Assembly (NCBI RefSeq): GCF_039543205.1
Contig: NZ_BAABJH010000006.1
Coordinates: 325,337-389,336 of the forward strand
Source of the DNA: Flaviramulus_B aquimarinus
GTDB lineage: Bacteria; Bacteroidota; Bacteroidia; Flavobacteriales; Flavobacteriaceae
Reading direction: 5' to 3'
DNA length: 64,000 nt
In this document: positions 1-8,116 of the stretch, one piece after another
Layout: every line of letters begins with the position of its first letter
How positions within the stretch are numbered: the stretch's first letter is position 1
Notes under the pieces: model-generated
What the model was told of the DNA's origin: nothing
The model's input: only the letters and a program-made list of their open reading frames with translations
The model's database searches: none
Translations under genes and position numbers: made by a program

Positions 1-349
1 CTTTTCTTTCTTTAGCACGTGTGATTGCCCATTCAAATAATGTTTCGCCAATGCCCTTTCCTCTGTGTGTTTTTTTTATTCTTACAGCTTCTATTTGGGC
101 TCTTATACCACCAGAATATGTGAGGTATTGTATAAAGGATAACTGTAAAGTTCCTATAATTTCTGCCTTTTCGTTTTCTACAACAATGAGTTCTTGGTTT
201 TTATCCACATTTATATTTTCAAATGCCATTATGTATGCCTTTGGTAATGGCATTTGAAAATTTTCTCTTGTTTTTCCTAGTGCATCATCAGCCATCATTT
301 GCACAATTGCTGAAACATCATTTATTGTAGCTTTTCTGATATTTATCAT
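1..349 (-). CDS. GNAT-family N-acetyltransferase (3' end outside window)
   Basis: Read directly on the minus strand from an ATG at 349; the frame stays open to base 1, so the C-terminus lies beyond the window. The 116 visible residues begin MINIRKATINDV, a usual GNAT beta-1 start. Residues 95-101 read HRGKGIG, the R-x-x-G-x-G/A acetyl-CoA pyrophosphate-binding loop, followed by a helix (ETLFEWAITRAKE). GNAT enzymes transfer acetyl from acetyl-CoA to an amine; the substrate cannot be told. It follows the tautomerase gene by 9 nt and is probably the last visible gene of the operon that starts at 2536. Confidence 0.85.
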   Translation of the reverse strand, partial: MINIRKATINDVSAIVQMMADDALGKTRENFQMPLPKAYIMAFENINVDKNQELIVVENEKAEIIGTLQLSFIQYLTYSGGIRAQIEAVRIKKTHRGKGIGETLFEWAITRAKERK

Positions 350-358
350 TTAACTGTT

Positions 359-703
359 TTAGATCATAAATTTATTATAATAGCCTACTTTTTCAAAGTC
401 TTTGATATTGATAGAAACTATAGTCACATTTGGAAATAATATTTTAAGTTCAGTAATTATTTGTTTTGAAAGTATGTTTTTTTCAGCATTGCTCCTACCT
501 TCCATAATATATGAGAATACATGAATGAAATCATCTTTAGTGTTTCCAATATTGTAATGCTTATAAGGTTTGATTCTTACTTTAATATCACCTTTACTAA
601 AAAGCTGTGTGGCTTCGGCTGCATTATATACCTTTTGCATGATGTATTCTGGAGATTTCATAGCAATAACAGACTCTGAGCATTCCATTATAAAATGTGG
701 CAT
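359..703 (-). CDS. 5-carboxymethyl-2-hydroxymuconate isomerase-like tautomerase
   Basis: The 114-residue protein begins MPHFIMECSESV, very close to the start of CHMI (HpaF) enzymes, which use the N-terminal proline left after Met removal as catalytic base in the tautomerase superfamily. Length matches the family (about 115-125). Known family members act in homoprotocatechuate degradation, but no other hpa gene is in the window, so the real substrate is uncertain; many Bacteroidota carry it as a lone gene. It sits 6 nt after the NmrA-like gene and 9 nt before the GNAT gene, in a presumptive operon. Confidence 0.8.
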   Translation of the reverse strand: MPHFIMECSESVIAMKSPEYIMQKVYNAAEATQLFSKGDIKVRIKPYKHYNIGNTKDDFIHVFSYIMEGRSNAEKNILSKQIITELKILFPNVTIVSINIKDFEKVGYYNKFMI

Positions 704-709
704 ATTACT

Positions 710-1552
710 TTAGTTTGATAATACAGGATTCCAAACTCCTGTGGTTTTTGTTTCTTTTATATAGTCTGAAAAATCTATTGGTTTTCTGCCTAATACTTGC
801 TCTATATCATTAGTAATTTCAGAAATAATAGGATTACCCAAAACTTCAGAGAACAAATATTCTACCAACCATACAAAATTTTCTGGGACACCTTGTTCTT
901 TCATTGCTTTTACATATGCAGTAAGAGAAATGGATGTAAAGATGATCTCTCTTTTAGTCGCTTTAGAAATGTCTTCAACGACGTCCTTGAAAGTAAGTAA
1001 TCTTGGACCTGTAAGCTGATAAATATTTCCATTATGTTTTTCATTCAGCAAGACTTCAACTGCAACATCTGCAATATCAGTAGTATCTACAAAAGGCACT
1101 TTAACGTCTGCTTGTGGCAAGGCTACTAACCCTTCTAATATAGGGTCTAAAAAGAAGCTTTCGCTAAAATTCTGATTAAACCAACTGGCACGAACAATTG
1201 TATAATCAATTCCTGAATGAATAACAACTTGCTCACATAGCTCAGCTTCTCTTTCGCCTTTTCCAGATAATAAGACTAGTTTTTTTACATGACATTGTTT
1301 TGCTTTTTTTATTAATACTTCAATAGCTTCCAATGCGCCGGGAACTGCTAAATCTGGTTGAAAGGTTATATACACTTTATCTATACCTTGTAGTGCTTCT
1401 GTCCAAGTTTCAGAATTGTCCCAATCAAATTTTGGTGTTGTAGAACGGGAACCAATTCTTACGTTATGTCCTAGTTCGATTAATTTAGTTGCTACTTTAC
1501 GTCCTGTTTTTCCAGTACCGCCAATGACTAAAATGTTGCTTAGATTTTTCAT
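710..1552 (-). CDS. NmrA-like NAD(P)-binding oxidoreductase
   Basis: The 280-residue protein opens with a Rossmann nucleotide-binding loop, ILVIGGTGKTGRKVA at about residues 7-21, and has the atypical short-chain dehydrogenase layout of the NmrA/HSCARG group (YTIVRASWFNQNF in the middle, no clear YxxxK catalytic pair). Such proteins either sense the NADP(H) state or reduce small substrates. It lies in the minus-strand set with the tautomerase and two small membrane proteins, downstream of an AraC regulator. That context fits a stress- or xenobiotic-responsive unit, which is inference. Confidence 0.8.
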   Translation of the reverse strand: MKNLSNILVIGGTGKTGRKVATKLIELGHNVRIGSRSTTPKFDWDNSETWTEALQGIDKVYITFQPDLAVPGALEAIEVLIKKAKQCHVKKLVLLSGKGEREAELCEQVVIHSGIDYTIVRASWFNQNFSESFFLDPILEGLVALPQADVKVPFVDTTDIADVAVEVLLNEKHNGNIYQLTGPRLLTFKDVVEDISKATKREIIFTSISLTAYVKAMKEQGVPENFVWLVEYLFSEVLGNPIISEITNDIEQVLGRKPIDFSDYIKETKTTGVWNPVLSN

Positions 1553-1636
1553 TTTTATTTGTGTTTTAATGTATTAATATTCATTTAAATTTTGTTTGAT
1601 AGTATTTTACGATCTAAAATTTCAATAGTCAGTTTT

Positions 1637-2131
1637 TCAATGTTTTATTAAAAGTGTTCCTATTAGAAAGAGAAATGCACTTATTGAACTCATAGTTCTA
1701 ATTAAGTGCAAACGATTCCACTTAACTTCAAAAGTGTTTCTCAATGTTTGTAAGTCTTCGCTGCTTGCAGAAATTAAATCTGTTTTATCTAGAATATCAT
1801 TGAGCGGCACATTTCCTAAAATGGTTACTAATACAACTCCTAAGAAGTAAATTACTGTTGCGAATATTAATAACCAGATTAATGAACTAGGTGCATTTTT
1901 AAAGACATACAAATTGATTAACCCTAGAACGGATGGACCAAAAAAGACAATAAAAAAAGAGGAGTTTAATATGGTTCTATTCATTTCTTGAAAGGCACTT
2001 AAATACCCATAGTTATCTAAATTTCCAATGCCTGTTGTAATCGTGTTAGACCACGTAAAACATAAACCTGCTGATAACCCGGTTAATAGTATAAGTGCAA
2101 TAATTAATGTGTTTTGAAAATTGATATCCAT
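1637..2131 (-). CDS. DUF1772 (anthrone oxygenase-like) membrane protein
   Basis: A 164-residue protein with four hydrophobic segments (about residues 8-27, 58-76, 83-104 and 145-161). The run LTGLSAGLCFTWSNTITTGIG followed by an FQEMNRTILNSSFF block is the DUF1772 signature; the family includes fungal anthrone oxygenases and many bacterial integral membrane proteins of unknown job. It starts 3 nt after the stop of the DUF5367 gene and so is surely co-transcribed with it. In Bacteroidota DUF1772 genes often sit beside NmrA-like oxidoreductase genes, as here. Confidence 0.78.
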   Translation of the reverse strand: MDINFQNTLIIALILLTGLSAGLCFTWSNTITTGIGNLDNYGYLSAFQEMNRTILNSSFFIVFFGPSVLGLINLYVFKNAPSSLIWLLIFATVIYFLGVVLVTILGNVPLNDILDKTDLISASSEDLQTLRNTFEVKWNRLHLIRTMSSISAFLFLIGTLLIKH

Positions 2132-2134
2132 AAT

Positions 2135-2536
2135 TTATTGTTTTACTGTTGCGTTTTTGGGATATACGCGTGTATACCAATAAAGTGCTGCTACTGCTAG
2201 AAATTCGAAAGCTATAATCCAGAAGTTTAAATCTGTAAAAAAGCTATAGTGGTTTCCTCCATTAGGAATTATAAAAAATGGAACTGTAATTAGTGCATCT
2301 AGTGCACTTGCAGTTAATAATAGTGTCTGACCAACTTTTAATCCATGGGTTTTTTTGTCTTTTTTATAATAAAAATGACAGCCAAACCAAACCAACGGCA
2401 TTACTACTATAAATAATACGACGTTTGCTTGTGTATCAGCATTTTCTAAAATGAATACTGAGTAAGACATTAAATAAAATAGTATGCCGATAATCCAAAT
2501 GGCTATACCTAATAAAATGGCGTGTTTAAGTTTCAT
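2135..2536 (-). CDS. DUF5367-type small membrane protein
   Basis: A 133-residue, four-segment membrane protein (hydrophobic runs at about 6-28, 38-52, 70-88 and 103-120) with short basic tails. The order and spacing resemble the DUF5367 family; I assign the name from memory of the family and not from a search. It is the first gene of the minus-strand set DUF5367-DUF1772-NmrA-CHMI-GNAT, with a TAnnTTTG promoter 26 nt upstream. No function is known. Confidence 0.65.
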   Translation of the reverse strand: MKLKHAILLGIAIWIIGILFYLMSYSVFILENADTQANVVLFIVVMPLVWFGCHFYYKKDKKTHGLKVGQTLLLTASALDALITVPFFIIPNGGNHYSFFTDLNFWIIAFEFLAVAALYWYTRVYPKNATVKQ

Positions 2537-2561
2537 ATCTAATTGATTTTAAATTATGATA

Positions 2562-2569
2562 CAAAACTA
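2562..2569 (-). promoter_or_regulatory. Bacteroidota -7 element (TAGTTTTG)
   Basis: On the minus strand the bases read TAGTTTTG, matching the TAnnTTTG -7 box of the Bacteroidota primary sigma factor, 26 nt before the DUF5367 start. No TTG -33 box is visible at normal distance, which would suit an activator-dependent promoter; the AraC gene just upstream is a candidate activator. Confidence 0.5.
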
Positions 2570-2808
2570 CCGTGAAGATGAAAGGTTGATTTGTTATAAA
2601 TGGATAAAAATTTGTTCTAAAAGGAGTTACGGTAATTCTATTATAATTTTAATATAAGTTCGACATAATATTATTTTTAATTATTTAATAGTCAACACTC
2701 TAATGTATACTATAAAAGTCTATATATCTTTAGGAACACTATTGCGTTTTAATATATTTTGATTAAAACACCCAAACCAAGTTTGTGATAAGAAATCTTA
2801 TTATTTTT

Positions 2809-2848
2809 GAGATTTCTCGTCGCTCGTTCCTCGTTCTGTCGAAATGAT
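2809..2848. repeat. REP-like flavobacterial intergenic palindrome
   Basis: The segment starts GAGATTTCTCG, passes through a CG-rich core, and ends TGTCGAAATGAT, so ATTTC at one side can pair with GAAAT at the other. It resembles the short dispersed elements of the form GAGATTTCTC...CGAAATGA that are common between genes in Flavobacteriaceae. Its base composition is clearly unlike the surrounding AT-rich spacer. Only one good copy is in this window, so the repeat status rests on general knowledge. Confidence 0.4.
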
Positions 2849-2933
2849 AACAAATTGATTTTTAAATTTTTAAATCCTATTAAAGCTCTGGAGTTTATAT
2901 GAGAATCATGTAAATTTTAAAATAGAAAGGATA

Positions 2934-3788
2934 TTACTTAATCTGACTAGGACGATAGCCAAATTTTTTTTCGAAAGCATTAGAAAACGAACTCAAACTG
3001 TCGTAACCAACGTGCCAAGCCGCTTCCTGAACTGTAGATTCTTGTTTACTAATCATTTTATGAGCTAATGTAAGACGTTCATTTTGAAGATATTTAAATA
3101 CTGGAACGCCAAAAAAGGCTTTAAATTCTTTTTTCAACTTAAAGGTATTTAGCCCTATTTCTTTGGAAATTTCATTTAAAGATGGTGGATTATCAATGTT
3201 CTCTAATAAAATATCTCTAGCTTGATTCAGTTTTTCACGTTCGGAAGTATTTATTTTTTCAATTTTCGAAGCTGCTAATTGTCCAAAAAAATGTGAAAGC
3301 AATGTTGTTATTTGACTTCTGAAAAACATCATTTTTGTTTTTCCTGTATATTTAATGTTAAAGAGGGAATCCACAATTGATTGCATTTCTGGAGTCATTA
3401 TAAAGCTTGGTCCTTCGACGTAATGATCTTTAGGATTTACTAATTGGTTGAGCATTTCGCCAAACAAATCACCTTCTTCATTTGGAAGTTTTTCGATTGA
3501 TTTAATAGTAGTTGCAATTACTAAGCATTCTAATGGTTTTGAGACGGAAACAGTATGCACAAATTCTACTTTTTCATCTGCATAAAACGAAAGTGCTAAA
3601 CCTTTAGTATAATTAAACTGTTTTTGTTTGTCGATATATTTGACAGCTAAATCAACATTTCCAGACCCATAAAATGCTACTGCAATTATAGGCTCATCAA
3701 AAAAACAAGAGTCTATTGTTGGCTCATTTACTTTGGCTTCTTCAACCAAAATGGTAAAATCGTTTATGTCTATAATATCTCTAGTCAT
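2934..3788 (-). CDS. AraC-family transcriptional regulator
   Basis: A 284-residue protein with a divergent N-terminal sensing region (about 1-190) and a C-terminal AraC DNA-binding domain (about 195-284) with both helix-turn-helix units: SLNEISKEIGLNTFKLKKEF and the second helix region STVQEAAWHVGYDSLSSFSN, ending FEKKFGYRPSQIK, the classic AraC signature. The N-terminal half is not a cupin that I can recognise, so the ligand is unknown. It lies upstream of and co-directional with the DUF5367-to-GNAT set, which is its most likely target. Confidence 0.88.
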   Translation of the reverse strand: MTRDIIDINDFTILVEEAKVNEPTIDSCFFDEPIIAVAFYGSGNVDLAVKYIDKQKQFNYTKGLALSFYADEKVEFVHTVSVSKPLECLVIATTIKSIEKLPNEEGDLFGEMLNQLVNPKDHYVEGPSFIMTPEMQSIVDSLFNIKYTGKTKMMFFRSQITTLLSHFFGQLAASKIEKINTSEREKLNQARDILLENIDNPPSLNEISKEIGLNTFKLKKEFKAFFGVPVFKYLQNERLTLAHKMISKQESTVQEAAWHVGYDSLSSFSNAFEKKFGYRPSQIK

Positions 3789-3799
3789 ATTAACAATAT

Positions 3800-3807
3800 C
3801 AAATTTA
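3800..3807 (-). promoter_or_regulatory. -7 element (TAAATTTG) of the AraC gene
   Basis: TAAATTTG on the minus strand lies 12 nt before the AraC start codon, a perfect TAnnTTTG match. The short distance implies a very short 5' untranslated leader. No -33 TTG is evident. Confidence 0.45.
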
Positions 3808-3937
3808 CAAAAATTTTGACTTTTGTGTTTTCTGTAAAATTAAATCATTACTTATACATTATGCTTCCCTTCTATACCATCGCATAAAAGTGTTCCATTA
3901 AGATAGTAAAGAAACTTTTGGAAACAAATTTATTGCA

Positions 3938-3964
3938 CAAAAAAGCCCAACATAACATTGGGCT
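3938..3964 (-). terminator. Rho-independent terminator of the DUF6503 gene
   Basis: On the minus strand a 7-bp stem AGCCCAA/TTGGGCT with a 7-nt loop is followed by a run of T residues, 24 nt after the stop codon of the secreted-protein gene ending at 3989. Confidence 0.8.
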
Positions 3965-3988
3965 CTAAAATTCGATTTGCTTTTTATG

Positions 3989-4789
3989 TTAGTTCAACAT
4001 AAAATCATCTTTTATAAAACCATTGTTAAATTTAATGTCGCTAAATGTATAAGTACCAATAGGAATATAATCTCCAGTTTCAGTAGGCATAAACCCTTTT
4101 CGTACAGTAGATACTAAAATACCATCTACTATCTCGTATGTTAAAGTCATTTTTAAAATAGGTTTATTTATACCCCAATCTGGCAATGAAAAAAAGAATT
4201 GATCTACTAAATGCGTATTCGGGTTGAAGTATAAGATGTATTCATCATTCTTTTCCTTTTTTGTAATATTAGGATCATAAATTAGGCTTACTTTATCATA
4301 GGTTATGTCCCCTACTTTTTCTGTGCCTAAATATTTGTAGTTTGTACCAGGGTCTTTCAATTTGTACATCATGGTAAACCAATAGAAATTTACTTTACGT
4401 AAAAATACGGTGCCTCCAATGGCTTTTGGATCGGTTATAGCTTTTCCGTCTAATGTTAATGAAGGTTTACTATCTACATAAGATTGTATGGCAATCCCTT
4501 TTTGTCCAGGCAGAACATTTAAATCGTGCTGCTCATAAGTCGCCCAAGAATGTTCACCATGAAAAATATGACGTTCGGTAGACACATCTTTTCCTTTGTC
4601 AAAATTGTCATAAACATAATGAAATTGGACATCTTTTTTAGCTGCCAATGTTTGGTAACCGCCATTTACGGCTACTAAAGCATCCAATAATACGGCAGAT
4701 TTTGAATCTGTATTTTGAGCGCTAACTGAATGGATGTATAACACTGCAACTAAAAGACTAGTTAGGGTATTTCTAATTTGTAATTTCAC
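3989..4789 (-). CDS. Secreted DUF6503-like protein
   Basis: A 266-residue protein with a signal peptide (residues 1 to about 24, cleavage after VSA before QNTD). The mature part has a beta-rich pattern like the LolA/outer-membrane lipoprotein-sorting fold, with the motifs FHGEHSWATYEQH, FTMMYKLKDPG and YILYFNPNTHLVDQ that I associate with DUF6503 of flavobacteria. Its role is unknown; LolA-like folds bind lipid in the periplasm, which would be the default guess. It is a single gene with its own terminator. Confidence 0.65.
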   Translation of the reverse strand: MKLQIRNTLTSLLVAVLYIHSVSAQNTDSKSAVLLDALVAVNGGYQTLAAKKDVQFHYVYDNFDKGKDVSTERHIFHGEHSWATYEQHDLNVLPGQKGIAIQSYVDSKPSLTLDGKAITDPKAIGGTVFLRKVNFYWFTMMYKLKDPGTNYKYLGTEKVGDITYDKVSLIYDPNITKKEKNDEYILYFNPNTHLVDQFFFSLPDWGINKPILKMTLTYEIVDGILVSTVRKGFMPTETGDYIPIGTYTFSDIKFNNGFIKDDFMLN

Positions 4790-4940
4790 GTTAATAAGGT
4801 TTAGAGTTAAATATTAATTGTATTTACCGTTTTCCAGTCGATAATAAAATCAATAACTTACAACTTATAACGTTTTAAATATAAAATTTTTATGAATTCG
4901 AATTAATTTTAATTGTTAAAAATGTTATAGTAATATGAGC

Positions 4941-5546
4941 TTATTTATAATTAACTATATTTTGGTCAAGCACAATATCCCTGGTGGCCACAAACATGCC
5001 TTCTTTTTTATCTAATTTTAAAATGTTATCTATACCTTTCTTTTTTAATTTTTTACGACAGGACTTGGTTAATGATGGATCATCATCAAAAAGGAATGAA
5101 TACATGTTATACTCAGCTTTTCCTGGTTCTTTAATAACAGGATGAATTGTTTTAAACTCACCCCTACCATAATATTTACCAGGCATAAAAGTGTAGAATG
5201 TATATGTTCCGTCCGCATCTGTTTTTATCCAACCTCTATTGTGGACATAACGTTTTTCATCATTAACTTTCATTTCATAATCACCATTTTCATCTGATTG
5301 ATAAATGAAAAGAATAACATCTTTAGCTGGTGTTATACCATCTGCAAGGAAAATGGTTCCAGTAATTTTTAATTTAGCTGACTGTGTTTCAAAATCAGGA
5401 ATAGTATCCGTGTTGTTTAACTCACTCTCAGAATAGTCATAAATAGGATTACGCTTCATATAATCTGAAAGTTCTTGTTGAGCATTAAGCTTACAATAGG
5501 TGCTTGTAAAAAAGACAAGACAAAATAGGTATAATAGATTTTTCAT
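4941..5546 (-). CDS. Secreted intradiol ring-cleavage dioxygenase-like protein, iron site altered
   Basis: A 201-residue protein with a signal peptide (about 1-22) followed by an intradiol-dioxygenase fold: QSDENGDY, RGWIKTDADGTYTFYTFMPGKY and the FDDDP block. Active enzymes bind Fe(III) by two Tyr and two His, the His pair in an A-H-I-H stretch. Here Tyr90 and Tyr125 and the second His (His135) are present, but the position of the first His is Thr133 (KTIH). So catechol-type cleavage is doubtful. It may be a divergent enzyme or a binding protein. It is monocistronic with its own promoter. Confidence 0.7.
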   Translation of the reverse strand: MKNLLYLFCLVFFTSTYCKLNAQQELSDYMKRNPIYDYSESELNNTDTIPDFETQSAKLKITGTIFLADGITPAKDVILFIYQSDENGDYEMKVNDEKRYVHNRGWIKTDADGTYTFYTFMPGKYYGRGEFKTIHPVIKEPGKAEYNMYSFLFDDDPSLTKSCRKKLKKKGIDNILKLDKKEGMFVATRDIVLDQNIVNYK

Positions 5547-5568
5547 GGGTAAATATTTGTAATTACTT

Positions 5569-5576
5569 CAAAATTA
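5569..5576 (-). promoter_or_regulatory. -7 element (TAATTTTG) of the intradiol-like gene
   Basis: The minus strand reads TAATTTTG, matching TAnnTTTG, 23 nt before the start codon at 5546. Confidence 0.5.
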
Positions 5577-5607
5577 AATGATTAAATATAAATAAAACAA
5601 AAAACCT

Positions 5608-5673
5608 TATGAACGAATAAATTTTACGATGAATAGATTAACGGTTATATGAACGTTTAAATTTATCGATGAA
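5608..5673 (+). repeat. Tandem direct repeat, ATGAA boxes on a 20-bp phase
   Basis: Bases 5608-5633 and 5648-5673 are direct repeats of 26 bp with period 40 and four mismatches; both begin TATGAACG and end CGATGAA. Within them ATGAA occurs at 5609, 5629, 5649 and 5669, exactly two helical turns apart. This is the pattern of a multi-site binding region for a dimeric or LytTR-like activator, upstream of the TATATTTG at 5735. The factor is unknown. Confidence 0.6.
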
Positions 5674-5904
5674 ATGAAACAAGTCATCACCAAAATACCA
5701 AATTATGGGTATTTTAATATTTTAAATGCTTGCCTATATTTGATAATTAAATGTTTTAAATAAAACTTAACTTATATCAACTGATTAATAGGTTAATAGG
5801 ACGATTTTTTTTTGTTATGGTCTATTATATTTCCATCTTTATTTAAATCCTATTTCACATGTAAATTAGTTGTATTGTTTTACAATTAAGTAGGAAAAAA
5901 GATT

Positions 5905-5912
5905 TAAATTTG
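5905..5912 (+). promoter_or_regulatory. -7 element (TAAATTTG) of the COG5610 gene
   Basis: A perfect TAnnTTTG, 34 nt before the ATG at 5947. The nearest TTG is 27 nt upstream (5875-5877), a little farther than the usual 17-23. A second match, TATATTTG at 5735-5742, may be an alternative start closer to the tandem repeats. Confidence 0.5.
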
Positions 5913-5946
5913 CCTTTCTCAAAAAAAGCCTTAACAAAATCAAACG

Positions 5947-8040
5947 ATGAGAAAAGAGCTTACAAATACTGTATTACATGATTCAAACATAAAATACATC
6001 TTTACAGACTATTTTGATACAATAGTCCATAGAAAAGTACATCCAAACTACACCTTACGCCTTTGGGCAAAACACATGATTCAACAATTGGCATTGCCAA
6101 TGACTATAGATACGCTTTATTTTACACGTAATGAAGCTACTGGTTATATAACAAGCAAAACAAAATTAAACGCCAGTGAAGTACCGTATAAGCAACTTTT
6201 AGGCGAAATATATAGAAGATTAAAAAACAATAACTTACAAGGTTCAAGTAAAGGGCTTGAGTACTTTGTAAATATTAGCGAAGCTGCAGAATATAAAGCC
6301 GAGGTATCTGTTCAGTTTTTAAATACGGAGACTGTTGAGGCGCTTAAACACCTTAAATCTAAAGGGTGTAAAATCTATTGCGTATCAGATTTTTATACTT
6401 CTGAGTCATTAATTAAACAATTAATCTGTGCTCATGGACTCAGAAATCTATTTGAGGATGTCTTTGTTTCATCAGAAAGAGGTTGTAGCAAGCATGTTGG
6501 TGGTATGTATGATTATTTGATAACATATTTAAACATTGAGCCTAATCAAATTTTAATGATAGGCGATAATTATAGAAGCGATATTACAAATGCTCAAAAG
6601 GCAGGTATTAAAGGTATTTACATTCCAAATAAGCATCAAAAAAGAATTCAAAAAAAATTACTTTTTGGAAATGATTATAGTGATTACAATAAAATCATAA
6701 ATCAAATTTATAAAAAATGTAATCATAGAAAAGCACCGCCATACAGTGACTATATCATTTTCTTTGCTTTTTTTACAGAAAAACTTTATGCGATTTGTAT
6801 AAAGAAAGATATAAAAGATTTGTTTTTTTTAGCAAGAGAAGGCTTGTTTTTAAAACGTCTTTTTGACCATTACCAAGACGTAAATGGCTTAAAAAACAAC
6901 CATCACATTAATACGCACTATCTGAAAATGTCGCGTCAGGCAGCATTGCAAATTGATCTAAAACAATTAGAGGAAGAAAACTTCAACTATTTTAGAGAAT
7001 ACCATAAAAATTTATCTGTTGAAGGTTTTTTAAATAATTTTTGCTTTAGCGATTATGATTGCAAAAACCTCATTAATTCATTAGGTCTTAATGAAAGTGG
7101 TAAGAAACTGATTAAAAACTTTTTTGACTCTAATACATATAAACACCTAGTATCTAATCCAGACTTTAAAGCTATATACGAAGCTAATAGGATCGCTCAA
7201 AAAAAAGCATTTAATAGTTATATAAAGTCATTTAATGTTCCATTTGAAAATCAGGGTATTAATTTGATTGATATTGGATGGAATGGCACCATGCAAGATA
7301 AATTATTTGAATATTTTGAAAATAAAGTCCCTGTTTACGGATATTATTTGGGATTAAAGGATTTACGACCTTCTATTGAATTTACGGACTTAAAAACTGG
7401 GAGATGGGGCTTGAATTTTGAAACAAACCCGTATACGGGATATTCGGATCATTTAATGATGGCTAACACAGAACTGTATGAACAATTAGCTCAAGCTCCT
7501 CACGGTAGTACTTTAGGATATCAAAATAATCCAAATCAATATGCTGTTGAATACCATGAATCTCATGAAAAACAAGTCTATGAGGATTATATTAAAGATA
7601 CGCAGGATTTCATGTTTAATATGTTTAAGGAGTATTGTGAATCTACAAATACCATATGCTATGACCCTTACATGGCAAAAAATGTAACAGCACATTATGC
7701 GCTTAAAATAGGAACTATTATTCCTAAACGTAAACTAAATAGGGTAATTGATTTATCAAAAGGCTTTTTTAGTAATGTTGGAAATAATGAAGTTGGTGAA
7801 GACTGTTATAAGATGAGTGTTAGAGAAGGATTAAAACACCAAATTCCTATTTTAAAAAACTATTTAACATCACCAGAAAAAATGGTGAAATATATCATGC
7901 GTTCAAAATTAAGATTATATAAGAAAAACAAGTTGTTTTACATGCCTACACTTCCTGTATATTATTATATATGTCTTGTTCGATATGCCAAGAAACTAAT
8001 TAGGAAAAAACTGTATTTAAAGTATGCACATTTTAAGTAA
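5947..8040 (+). CDS. COG5610-type HAD hydrolase of surface-polysaccharide loci
   Basis: A 697-residue protein with an N-terminal HAD domain (about 15-230) and a large C-terminal domain typical of COG5610. Motif I is FTDYFDTIV (nucleophile Asp21, but Phe23 at the +2 position where phosphatases have the acid/base Asp). Motif II is YCVSDFYTS and motif IV is MIGDNYRSDI. The second part has FFLAREGLFLKRLF and NLIDIGWNGTMQ, hallmarks of this group. Relatives are usually found among glycosyltransferases of capsule or O-antigen clusters, but none is near here. The C-terminal 60 residues are very basic (many Lys/Arg), perhaps for membrane association. Substrate unknown. Confidence 0.75.
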   Translation: MRKELTNTVLHDSNIKYIFTDYFDTIVHRKVHPNYTLRLWAKHMIQQLALPMTIDTLYFTRNEATGYITSKTKLNASEVPYKQLLGEIYRRLKNNNLQGSSKGLEYFVNISEAAEYKAEVSVQFLNTETVEALKHLKSKGCKIYCVSDFYTSESLIKQLICAHGLRNLFEDVFVSSERGCSKHVGGMYDYLITYLNIEPNQILMIGDNYRSDITNAQKAGIKGIYIPNKHQKRIQKKLLFGNDYSDYNKIINQIYKKCNHRKAPPYSDYIIFFAFFTEKLYAICIKKDIKDLFFLAREGLFLKRLFDHYQDVNGLKNNHHINTHYLKMSRQAALQIDLKQLEEENFNYFREYHKNLSVEGFLNNFCFSDYDCKNLINSLGLNESGKKLIKNFFDSNTYKHLVSNPDFKAIYEANRIAQKKAFNSYIKSFNVPFENQGINLIDIGWNGTMQDKLFEYFENKVPVYGYYLGLKDLRPSIEFTDLKTGRWGLNFETNPYTGYSDHLMMANTELYEQLAQAPHGSTLGYQNNPNQYAVEYHESHEKQVYEDYIKDTQDFMFNMFKEYCESTNTICYDPYMAKNVTAHYALKIGTIIPKRKLNRVIDLSKGFFSNVGNNEVGEDCYKMSVREGLKHQIPILKNYLTSPEKMVKYIMRSKLRLYKKNKLFYMPTLPVYYYICLVRYAKKLIRKKLYLKYAHFK

Positions 8041-8116
8041 TTAACGGTATAGACTAGCTTATAGAATCTCATTTATCTTACTAATCCGTCAACAGTTTTT
8101 TATTACCCAATATCAC

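Larger units (their letters stand above)
2537..2933. other. Intergenic region with one REP-like palindrome
   Basis: This 397-nt gap separates the AraC gene from the operon it may control. It holds the promoter at 2562-2569 and a GC-richer interrupted palindrome at 2809-2848 (see separate entry). The remainder is AT-rich with no ORF and no similarity I recognise. Confidence 0.6.
5547..5946. other. Divergent intergenic region with tandem repeats and promoters
   Basis: This 400-nt divergent gap holds the minus-strand promoter at 5569-5576, the tandem 40-bp-period repeat at 5608-5673, a plus-strand TATATTTG at 5735-5742 and a plus-strand TAAATTTG at 5905-5912. No ORF is present. The plus-strand elements face the large COG5610 gene. 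Confidence 0.6.

Noticed and set aside
5608..5673. Naming the tandem repeat a LytTR site
   Set aside because: The spacing fits but the box sequence cannot be tied to a known regulator by eye, so it is left as an unassigned repeat.
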